From the NCBI GenBank assembly GCA_023424785.1, contig JAFADP010000104.1, forward strand, positions 1 to 6,633: a stretch of 6,633 bases of DNA, read 5' to 3'. This DNA comes from Bacillota bacterium (lineage in GTDB: Bacteria > Bacillota > Clostridia > Clostridiales > Clostridiaceae). Under the pieces are notes generated by a model. That model saw only the letters and a program-made list of their open reading frames with translations. It was not told the origin of the DNA and did no database searches. Each line of letters opens with the position of its first letter. Within the stretch, counting starts at the first letter, position 1. Shown here piece by piece: positions 1-5,469 of the stretch. The translations under genes and the position numbers were made by a program.

Positions 1-561
1 GAAACTATCTTAGGATTTTCTATAGGAACATTACTTGGAACATTTATAGCTGTAATACTATGGTGGTTTCCTTTTAGTTCAAAAGTTTTAGAACCATACT
101 TAGTTGTTTTAAATGCACTACCTAAAGTGGCTTTAGCACCAATTATTATATTTTGGATTGGAAATGGAACTTCTGCAATAATTGTAATAGCGTTACTAAT
201 CTCTATAGTTACCACAATTATAAGCGTATTTTCTGGTTTTTTAGAAGTTGATAAGGAAAAAATATTATTAATGAAAACTCTTCGTGCCTCAAAACTTCAA
301 ACTTTAAGATATCTAATTATTCCTTATTGTATTCCTGTATTAATATCTGCCTTAAAAATAAATGTAGGTCTATCTTGGGTTGGAGTTATAATGGGTGAGT
401 TTTTAGTTGCAAGGAAAGGTCTTGGCTTTTTAATAGTTTACGGTGGTCAGATTTCTCAACTTAATATGGTTATGATGAGTATTGTAATATTATCAGTTAT
501 AGCCTTTATTATGTATAAAATTGTTGCAGTTATTGAGAGAAAATATGTTAATAAACTTTAA
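1..561 (+). CDS. ABC transporter permease, SsuC/TauC-like (5'-partial)
   Basis: Inner-membrane permease of an ABC importer of the nitrate/sulfonate/taurine type (BPD_transp_1 fold). The frame is open from base 1, so the gene starts outside the window. 186 residues are visible; about 70 are missing if the protein has the usual ~250. A GTG at 127 is internal, because residues before it (visible 1-42) continue the family pattern, with LNALPKVALAP at visible 38-48 matching the typical 'LPKxAxxP' segment. The cytoplasmic EAA loop that docks on the ATPase lies at about visible 91-112 (MKTLRASKLQ...IIPYCIP). The usual invariant Gly of this loop reads Arg (LRAS instead of LGAS). A GEFLVARKGLG segment follows, also typical of the family, then a last membrane helix and a short basic tail. 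The ATPase and substrate-binding protein would be expected upstream, outside the window. The substrate cannot be told; sulfonate, taurine, nitrate and thiamine-precursor systems share this permease type. Confidence 0.9.
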   Translation, partial: ETILGFSIGTLLGTFIAVILWWFPFSSKVLEPYLVVLNALPKVALAPIIIFWIGNGTSAIIVIALLISIVTTIISVFSGFLEVDKEKILLMKTLRASKLQTLRYLIIPYCIPVLISALKINVGLSWVGVIMGEFLVARKGLGFLIVYGGQISQLNMVMMSIVILSVIAFIMYKIVAVIERKYVNKL

Positions 562-568
562 TTATTAT

Positions 569-602
569 ATATAAAAGAGGATTGAGAAATCCTCTTTTAT
601 AT
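569..602 (+). terminator. Intrinsic terminator of the ABC permease gene
   Basis: A perfect 15-bp inverted repeat (569-583 with 588-602) encloses a GAGA loop. The 3' arm reads CCTCTTTTAT, so the stem's own T-rich end and the following ATTAT act as the U-tract. It starts 7 nt after the permease stop codon. It separates the transporter operon from lrgAB. The A-rich 5' arm would give a U-rich tract on the other strand too, but no minus-strand gene ends here. Confidence 0.9.
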
Positions 603-689
603 TATCTGTATTCAAATCCCTTTATAAACTTTTTATAACATAATTTTAATAATATAACTCATAAACAACTTTATTACTAATACCTCAAG

Positions 690-698
690 TGATATAAT
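690..698 (+). promoter_or_regulatory. Extended -10 promoter for lrgAB, with overlapping dyad
   Basis: TGATATAAT matches the extended -10 consensus TGnTATAAT exactly. The best -35 at a 17-nt spacing is poor (TTTATT, 670-675), as is common for extended -10 promoters. Predicted start is near 705, giving a leader of about 48 nt to the lrgA ATG at 753. TGATA (690-694) and TATCA (701-705) form a 5-bp dyad with a 6-nt spacer centred on the -10, which could be an operator. In so AT-rich a region this may be chance. Confidence 0.6.
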
Positions 699-752
699 AT
701 TATCATATTATTAAATATTTTACATTTATTTTTATTTTTGGAGGTAATAGTA

Positions 753-1136
753 ATGAAATTATTTAGAGAAGCTATTATAATCCTAGGAATCTATTTATTA
801 GGAGAATTTATCTCAAGTATACTTTCACTCCCTATACCTGGTAATATCTTAGGTATGATTATATTATTAGTTCTTCTATGTACTAAGATTATAAAACTAG
901 AACAAATAGAAACTATATCAAATTTTCTATTAGACCATTTAGCATTTTTCTTTATTCCTGCTGGGGTAGGACTTATGTCATCAGTTGGAATTATAAAAGA
1001 TACTTGGCTTAAACTTCTTATAGTTTGTGTAAGTACTACTATTATTATAATTGCCATAACAGGCTTAATAGTACAATTTATAACAAAAAAAAGTAAAAAT
1101 ATTGGAGGCAATAAAATTGAGCACAATAACAAATAA
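753..1136 (+). CDS. lrgA: CidA/LrgA family holin-like membrane protein
   Basis: Small integral membrane protein of 127 residues with about four hydrophobic segments (roughly 6-24, 30-46, 62-80, 86-112) and a lysine/asparagine-rich tail. Family signatures are visible: PIPGNILGM at 27-35 and FFFIPAGVGLM at 65-75. In staphylococci LrgA/CidA are holin/antiholin-like modulators of murein hydrolase activity. In Bacillus subtilis and Streptococcus mutans LrgAB-type pairs take part in pyruvate uptake. ATG at 753 is chosen over the in-frame TTG at 738 because GGAGGT (740-745) lies 7 nt before it and would be inside the gene with the earlier start. The gene overlaps lrgB by 20 nt. CidA and LrgA cannot be separated by sequence alone; no LytSR-type regulator gene is visible, so the symbol names the family only. 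Confidence 0.92.
   Translation: MKLFREAIIILGIYLLGEFISSILSLPIPGNILGMIILLVLLCTKIIKLEQIETISNFLLDHLAFFFIPAGVGLMSSVGIIKDTWLKLLIVCVSTTIIIIAITGLIVQFITKKSKNIGGNKIEHNNK
1104..1119 (+). promoter_or_regulatory. lrgB ribosome binding site and TTG start inside lrgA
   Basis: GGAGG (1104-1108) lies 8 nt before the TTG at 1117, all within the 3' end of lrgA. The earlier in-frame TTG at 1102 would place this Shine-Dalgarno inside the gene, so 1117 is the better start. The 20-nt overlap with lrgA (1117-1136) suggests translational coupling. Confidence 0.8.
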
Positions 1137-1830
1137 TTTATTGTTCGGACTTATATTATCATTAATAGCTTTTGAAATAGGCTTGTACATATATAGAAAA
1201 ACTAAAATTCCTATATTTAATCCATTATTAATAGCTGTTGGTATTGTTATATGTGTATTAACTGCATTTCATATTGATGTTGATACTTATAATAATGGTG
1301 CAAAATTTATTAATATGTTTCTTGGTCCCGCAACAGTTGTACTAGCTGTACCACTATATAAACAATTAGACTTATTAAGGAAAAATTCTAAAGCTATAAT
1401 CATGGGTACATTAGGTGGTTGTTCTATTGGACTATTATCTATTATAGTAATTTCTCACTTTATTGGATTGAACTCATCTATTATAAAATCATTACTTCCA
1501 AAATCCGTAACTACTCCTATAGGTATTGAACTTTCAAATCAATTAGGAGGAATTTTACCTATTACAGTGCTTGCAATAATAATTTCTGGAATAATAGGTG
1601 CAATTATAGGACCTACAATATGCAATGTTCTTAAAATAACTAATAGCGTAGCTATTGGAGTTGCTATTGGAACAGCTTCTCATGCAATTGGTACTAGTAA
1701 AGCATTAGAAATAGGCGAAATCGAAGGTGCTATGAGTAGTTTGTCTATTGGTATTGCTGGCATAATAACTGTATTTATTGCGCCCTTATCTTATAATTTA
1801 TCATATTTTTTATATAACTTAATAAAATAA
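1117..1830 (+). CDS. lrgB: CidB/LrgB family membrane protein
   Basis: Polytopic membrane partner of LrgA, 237 residues from the TTG at 1117, close to the usual family length (~230). Signatures in order: FLGPATVVLAVPLYKQ at 68-83, LLPKSVTTPIGIELS at 126-140, and the highly conserved GTASHAIGTSKALEIGEIEGA at about 185-205, followed by a final hydrophobic stretch to 231. The plant chloroplast homologue (PLGG1, an LrgA-LrgB fusion) carries glycolate/glycerate, and bacterial pairs are linked to pyruvate transport and to control of autolysis, so a membrane role in small-organic-acid flux or cell lysis is likely. It is transcribed with lrgA. Its stop codon is the first three bases of the terminator stem. 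No truncation or frameshift is seen. Confidence 0.92.
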   Translation: MSTITNNLLFGLILSLIAFEIGLYIYRKTKIPIFNPLLIAVGIVICVLTAFHIDVDTYNNGAKFINMFLGPATVVLAVPLYKQLDLLRKNSKAIIMGTLGGCSIGLLSIIVISHFIGLNSSIIKSLLPKSVTTPIGIELSNQLGGILPITVLAIIISGIIGAIIGPTICNVLKITNSVAIGVAIGTASHAIGTSKALEIGEIEGAMSSLSIGIAGIITVFIAPLSYNLSYFLYNLIK

Positions 1831-1870
1831 AAATAGAGCATTATCCATAAAAGATAGTGCTCTATTTTTA
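1828..1870. terminator. Bidirectional terminator shared by lrgB and mntP
   Basis: A 13-bp perfect stem (1828-1840 with 1858-1870) is extended by five more pairs (1841-1845 with 1853-1857, one G-U) around a 7-nt loop. The arms are TAAAAATAGAGCA and its complement, giving U-rich 3' ends on both strands. The lrgB stop TAA is 1828-1830, and the mntP stop lies 2 nt beyond the other arm, so one hairpin ends both convergent transcripts. Confidence 0.93.
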
Positions 1871-1872
1871 TT

Positions 1873-2460
1873 CTAAAATATTCCTAAATGACTTAAAAGA
1901 ATTTTTGTTCCTATTAATATTAAAATTACTCCCCCTGCTATTTCTGCCTTATTTTTATATTTAACACCAAAATAATTTCCTATAAAAACTCCACCTAAAG
2001 AAATAATAAATGTAGTTATTCCAATTAAACTTACTGCTGGAACTATAGAAACCTTTAAGAATGCAAATGTTATTCCTATAGCTAATGCATCTATACTTGT
2101 TGCTATAGCCATAACAGTTAATTCTTTTAAATCAAGCTTTTCACTATACTCTAATGTTGTTAAAGCTTCTTCTGATACTTCATCATCACCTTTTAATCCT
2201 TCTCTTATCATGTTACCACCTATAAATGCTAATAAAACAAATGCAATCCAGTGGTCAATACTAGTTATGTATTGTTCAAAGTTCCTTCCTAGTAACCATC
2301 CTATTAATGGCATTACTCCTTGAAATACTCCAAAAAATAATGCAATTATAACTGTATTTTTATAGTTCACCTTTTTCATATTTAAACCTTTGCATATTGC
2401 TACTGCAAAAGCATCCATAGACAGACCTATGGCAATCATAAATAGTTCAACAAATCCCAT
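1873..2460 (-). CDS. mntP: Manganese efflux pump MntP
   Basis: Cytoplasmic-membrane exporter that lowers internal Mn2+ (DUF204/YebN family; E. coli MntP is 188 residues, this one 195). Six hydrophobic segments are seen (about 4-24, 36-57, 68-85, 110-133, 139-163, 173-193), arranged as two similar halves with an acidic linker (GDDEVSEE, 91-98). Each half carries the family Asp motif: SMDAFAVAICKG with Asp16, and TSIDALAIGITFA with Asp124. These acidic residues in membrane helices are taken to be in the ion path. The ATG at 2460 follows AAAGGAG (2477-2471) with a 10-nt gap. Upstream are a yybP-ykoY Mn2+ riboswitch and its own promoter, which independently support the manganese assignment. It shares a terminator with convergent lrgB. 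Confidence 0.95.
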   Translation of the reverse strand: MGFVELFMIAIGLSMDAFAVAICKGLNMKKVNYKNTVIIALFFGVFQGVMPLIGWLLGRNFEQYITSIDHWIAFVLLAFIGGNMIREGLKGDDEVSEEALTTLEYSEKLDLKELTVMAIATSIDALAIGITFAFLKVSIVPAVSLIGITTFIISLGGVFIGNYFGVKYKNKAEIAGGVILILIGTKILLSHLGIF

Positions 2461-2491
2461 ATTTTTTCAGCTCCTTTATATTTTATTGTGG

Positions 2492-2539
2492 AAAACAAAA
2501 AGACCTAAGTATATTTGTATAACAAATATACTCAAGTCT
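2492..2539 (-). terminator. Riboswitch-controlled intrinsic terminator upstream of mntP
   Basis: On the minus strand, 2539-2522 pairs with 2518-2501: 18 pairs, two of them G-U, with a tiny TAT loop. It is followed by TTTTGTTTT (2500-2492). The 5' arm contains the CTTGAG (2536-2531) that also closes the P1 helix of the preceding aptamer. Hairpin and ligand-bound aptamer are therefore mutually exclusive: little Mn2+ gives termination, Mn2+ gives read-through into mntP. Confidence 0.88.
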
Positions 2540-2615
2540 CATTAATTAAGATTTGCCAGGTTAAAACCAGTATGTTGACAAATCACGTATAGTACGCAAA
2601 CTACTCCCTTAAGCT
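2530..2615 (-). promoter_or_regulatory. yybP-ykoY (Mn2+) riboswitch aptamer
   Basis: Reading the minus strand, the family's conserved blocks occur in order: GGGAGTAG (2608-2601), GTCAACA (2579-2573), CTGGCAAA (2559-2552) and GAGACTT (2540-2534). Helices fit: P1 is CTTAAG (2613-2608) with CTTGAG (2536-2531); a small hairpin is GCGTA (2597-2593) with TACGT (2589-2585); a second arm is GATTTG (2584-2579) with CAAATC (2555-2550), with an inner GGT/ACC stem. Known members of this family bind Mn2+ and often sit before mntP-type exporters. Here it is followed by a terminator and mntP, so it is predicted to switch the gene on when Mn2+ is high. Confidence 0.94.
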
Positions 2616-2621
2616 TTCTAT

Positions 2622-2650
2622 ATTTTATAATACACTTTATTATTTGTCAA
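2622..2650 (-). promoter_or_regulatory. Sigma-A-like promoter of the mntP riboswitch transcript
   Basis: TTGACA (2650-2645) is a perfect -35 and TAAAAT (2627-2622) a 5/6 -10, with a 17-nt spacer. The predicted start is near 2615, just before the aptamer P1 helix. The -35 begins 4 nt after the topB stop codon. mntP therefore has its own start of transcription besides any read-through from topB. Confidence 0.82.
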
Positions 2651-2654
2651 TTAA

Positions 2655-4814
2655 CTAATTAATAAACTCAAATTTCCAATTAAAATAGCCAGTTTCATTA
2701 TTTCTTTCATATTTTAAATATGCTGAAAATGTTGTGCCTTTTTTACTTCTTAGATTTCTAAAACCAACTTTACCATTCTTAAGTAATATCTCTACCATTT
2801 CCTTCGAAACATTTTTGCCTAAGGATTTTATAAATTTATCATCTTTCCATATAGTAAATCTGCATCCATTTTTCCAATTTACACACCCAAAACTCTTATC
2901 ATTTTCTATAACATCATTACCACATATAGGGCACTTCCCAATACTCTCTGCTCCCTCTGGTAAATCTACTTTAAAATTCTTTAGCATAGATGTATCATTT
3001 TTTATATCTTCAACAGCTTTTATAGTAAAGCTCTTTATCATGTCTAAGAAATCTTGTTTTTTAAATTTACCTTTCTCTATATCAGATAATGTCTTCTCAA
3101 GTCTTCCTGTATACTCTAAGTCCAAAAGATCTTTTACTGGGAAAATTTCAACCAATGTTTTTCCAAGTTCTGTACATGTAAGACTTTTGCCTTTTCCTTT
3201 AATATATCCTGCATCCTTAAGTTTTTTTATTGTCTCTGCTCTTGTAGCTGGAGTTCCTATACTAAATCCACTTAAAATAGATGCCATCATTTCTTCAGAA
3301 TCTTCCTCATCCTTAAAACTCTTTCCACATGTCTCCATTACTCTTAAAAGGGTTTTTTCTGTATGAAGTTTTGGAGGTTTTTTAGTTACAGCATTTACCT
3401 TACTATTAACTACATCTACAATATCTCTTTCATTAACTAAAGGTAAAATAGTATCTTTACTTTCAATTTTTTCTACAACACGCCACCCCTCTACTATTTG
3501 AACCTTTCCTTTAGAAATAAAAACTCCTTTTAATCCTTCATCATTTACTTTTGATGTTAACTTCGTTTCTTCAAATTCTGCTACAGGCATAAACTGCATA
3601 ATAAATCTATTTTTTATAGCATTATATACTATTTCTTCATCCTTACTTAATCCTGTTGGCTTAATATATGTAGGAATAATAGCACTATGACTTTCTACCT
3701 TTGAATTATCAAATACTCTTTTATTAGCAACAAATTTTATTTTATCTTCATATGGCAATCCCTGTTTTAATGTTTCAAGAACCTTCCTTGTTTTATCCTT
3801 TAGACTTTCATCTAAAGCTATACTTCCAGTTCTTGGATAAGTGGTAAACTTCTTTTCATAAAGACTTTGAGCCACCTTTAAAACCTTATCTGAAGTCCAC
3901 CCTTTATACTTACTTGTTATATAGCCTTGTAAATTAGAAAGATTAAATAAAAATGGTGGATATTCTTTTTTCTTTTCAACTTGCTTTTCTATAATTTCAG
4001 CTTGTTTATCACTTAATAGCTTCTTTAATTCTTCTGCCACATTTTTATCTTCAAATTTTTCATTATTATTTATATAATAAGTTCCATCAAATTCTTCATT
4101 ATTTTTAGTTTTAAATGTAGCAATTATTTTATAATATGTAGAGGACTTAAAGTTTTCTATTTCTTTATCTCTATCATAGATAATCTTTAATGTTGGCAAT
4201 AAAACTCTACCTATATTTAAAATTTTCTTTTCATTTGGATTATATCTTAATGTAGCTACTGATGTTAAATTAATACCTATAATCCAGTCTGACCATTGTC
4301 TTCCTATTCCTGCATCTTGAAGTGGTTTCATTTCCTTATTATCTTTAAGAGATTGAAGACCTTTCTTAACTTCATCAGGTGTCCATTCATTAAGTAAAAG
4401 TCTATATATAGGCTTTTGAACTTTTAAATATCCAAATATCTCATCTGCTATAACTTGCCCTTCTCTATCAAAGTCCGTTGCAGAAATTATTGATTCTACA
4501 TCTTCTCTATCAATTAAATTTTTAATTATAGTTATTTGATTTTTTGCTCCCTTATCCTCAACAGATCTATTGTTATTTTCACACTTAATTTTATATTCAA
4601 ATGACTGAGGTATAAATGGAAACTTCTCCATTCTCCATCCCTTCATACTTTCATCATAATCTTTTGCATCAAATAGTTGAAGTAAATGTCCAAATGCCCA
4701 AGTTATATAATATCCTTCCCCTTCAAAATAACCATTATTTCTCTTCTTGATTTTTAATGCATCTGCTATGTTTTTTGCTACAGAGGGCTTTTCTGCAATA
4801 ATTAATCTACTCAT
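2655..4814 (-). CDS. topB: DNA topoisomerase III (type IA)
   Basis: Cytoplasmic type IA topoisomerase, 719 residues, that cuts one DNA strand through a 5'-phosphotyrosine to relax negative supercoils and separate linked molecules. The N-terminal Toprim domain has IIAEKPSVAKNI (Glu8, Lys9) and SATDFDREGQ at 111-120, so the metal-binding DxDxE (Asp114, Asp116, Glu118) is intact. The active-site motif is TTYPRTGS with Tyr326. SHSAIIPT (375-382) and GTPATRAETI (520-529) are further family motifs. A C-terminal zinc-ribbon-like module has Cys628, Cys631, Cys644 and Cys651. Compared with common TopB motifs, Gly330 replaces the usual Asp of YPRTDS, and Gln120 replaces the second Glu of DREGE. The ATG at 4814 follows AGGAGAGG (4832-4825). 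The protein is full-length with no frameshift. It lies downstream of tspO and upstream of mntP on the same strand. A second TopB paralogue or an element-derived copy is possible, but no mobile genes are next to it. Confidence 0.93.
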   Translation of the reverse strand: MSRLIIAEKPSVAKNIADALKIKKRNNGYFEGEGYYITWAFGHLLQLFDAKDYDESMKGWRMEKFPFIPQSFEYKIKCENNNRSVEDKGAKNQITIIKNLIDREDVESIISATDFDREGQVIADEIFGYLKVQKPIYRLLLNEWTPDEVKKGLQSLKDNKEMKPLQDAGIGRQWSDWIIGINLTSVATLRYNPNEKKILNIGRVLLPTLKIIYDRDKEIENFKSSTYYKIIATFKTKNNEEFDGTYYINNNEKFEDKNVAEELKKLLSDKQAEIIEKQVEKKKEYPPFLFNLSNLQGYITSKYKGWTSDKVLKVAQSLYEKKFTTYPRTGSIALDESLKDKTRKVLETLKQGLPYEDKIKFVANKRVFDNSKVESHSAIIPTYIKPTGLSKDEEIVYNAIKNRFIMQFMPVAEFEETKLTSKVNDEGLKGVFISKGKVQIVEGWRVVEKIESKDTILPLVNERDIVDVVNSKVNAVTKKPPKLHTEKTLLRVMETCGKSFKDEEDSEEMMASILSGFSIGTPATRAETIKKLKDAGYIKGKGKSLTCTELGKTLVEIFPVKDLLDLEYTGRLEKTLSDIEKGKFKKQDFLDMIKSFTIKAVEDIKNDTSMLKNFKVDLPEGAESIGKCPICGNDVIENDKSFGCVNWKNGCRFTIWKDDKFIKSLGKNVSKEMVEILLKNGKVGFRNLRSKKGTTFSAYLKYERNNETGYFNWKFEFIN

Positions 4815-4845
4815 TAAGTAATTTCCTCTCCTATCAATCTAAGCG

Positions 4846-4886
4846 AAAAAATAGGCATGCTAACTAACTAAAAGTTATTATGCCTA
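4846..4886 (-). terminator. Terminator after tspO, in the topB leader
   Basis: On the minus strand TAGGCAT (4886-4880) pairs with ATGCCTA (4858-4852). The stem continues inward with one mismatch to AGTTA/TAACT around a 7-nt loop, and is followed by TTTTTT (4851-4846). It lies 23 nt after the tspO stop and 31 nt before the topB start. No good promoter is seen between this hairpin and topB. TATAAT at 4898-4893 is a possible -10 but has no matching -35. topB may therefore depend partly on read-through. Confidence 0.72.
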
Positions 4887-4909
4887 CAATTCATTATAAT
4901 TATATTATA

Positions 4910-5410
4910 CTACATTTCGTTTTTCATCCATATAAAAAAGTTCAATACACCACCAAAAATAGTCCATAATATATATGGTATTAATAAAAATCCTGCAATT
5001 TTATCTAATTTAATAAACTTAATAAATGTTATTATTTCAAAAATAAATAATATAATTAATTCAACAAATGATAATCCATATAATCTAAGACCAAAAAATA
5101 ATACATACCAAAAGTAGTTTAATATTAGTTGTATTATGTAATAAAATAGTGCTGTTCCTGTATTTTCTCCTGCATCTCTAATCATATATATTCTATAACA
5201 TGCAAATCCCATTAAAATATATAAAATAATCCAAACTATAGGAAAAATAAATGCTGGTGGTGCAAAAATTGGTCTATCCAACTCATAATATATTTTGGCT
5301 GCATCTCCAAATACTCTACTTATTAAAAATGCTCCACTAATAGGTATAAATATACTTATTAAAAAAGGTATTAACCTAAATTTTCCTTTTACTTTAAATA
5401 TATTTCCCAA
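4910..5410 (-). CDS. tspO: TspO/MBR family membrane protein
   Basis: Tryptophan-rich sensory/translocator protein homologue, 166 residues, with the family's five membrane helices (about 13-33, 52-75, 84-106, 112-133, 139-160). Diagnostic segments are RPIFAPPAFIFPIVWIILY (46-64), the QLILNYFWYVLFFGLR stretch (94-109) and LLIPYILWTIFGGVLN (142-157). Relatives bind porphyrins and other ligands and act in tetrapyrrole or stress-related regulation; the role in anaerobes is unclear. The start is a TTG at 5410, supported by AAAGGAG (5423-5417) with a 6-nt gap; no earlier in-frame start with a good site was seen. It lies 59 nt after the histidine kinase gene on the same strand and is probably cotranscribed with it. 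Trp60 is kept, but Phe158 stands where I would place a second Trp used by the Bacillus cereus protein (alignment from memory). Confidence 0.9.
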   Translation of the reverse strand: MGNIFKVKGKFRLIPFLISIFIPISGAFLISRVFGDAAKIYYELDRPIFAPPAFIFPIVWIILYILMGFACYRIYMIRDAGENTGTALFYYIIQLILNYFWYVLFFGLRLYGLSFVELIILFIFEIITFIKFIKLDKIAGFLLIPYILWTIFGGVLNFFIWMKNEM

Positions 5411-5420
5411 AATACTCTCC

Positions 5421-5454
5421 TTTAAACATCATGCTATTAAATATTATGTTTAAA
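5421..5454 (-). repeat. Inverted repeat in the tspO leader touching its RBS
   Basis: TTTAAACAT (5421-5429) and ATGTTTAAA (5446-5454) form a perfect 9-bp inverted repeat with a 16-nt spacer. On the transcribed strand its 3' arm ends in the AAA of the AAAGGAG ribosome binding site of tspO. No U-run follows, so it is not an intrinsic terminator. It could be an operator or a hairpin that affects translation. AT-rich composition makes chance possible. Confidence 0.5.
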
Positions 5455-5469
5455 TAAATCTTATTATGA

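Noticed and set aside
127..129. GTG at 127 as the start of the permease
   Set aside because: The upstream in-frame residues fit the SsuC-type permease, and a protein starting here would lack several membrane helices.
791..1132. Minus-strand open frame opposite lrgA
   Set aside because: It lies antisense to a clear LrgA gene with a good ribosome binding site, has no family motifs, and its composition is that of a reversed hydrophobic gene.
2734..3366. Plus-strand open frame of about 210 codons opposite topB
   Set aside because: It is fully within the topB coding region on the other strand; the Ser/Phe/Pro-rich translation is typical of an antisense shadow, and no ribosome binding site was seen.
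5421..5454. Terminator after the histidine kinase gene
   Set aside because: The inverted repeat is not followed by a U-run on the minus strand (GGAGAG follows), and it overlaps the tspO ribosome binding site.
5411..5469. A tspO-specific promoter (CATAAT as -10) in the kinase-tspO gap
   Set aside because: No acceptable -35 was found at 16-18 nt; CATAAT-like strings are common in so AT-rich a gap.
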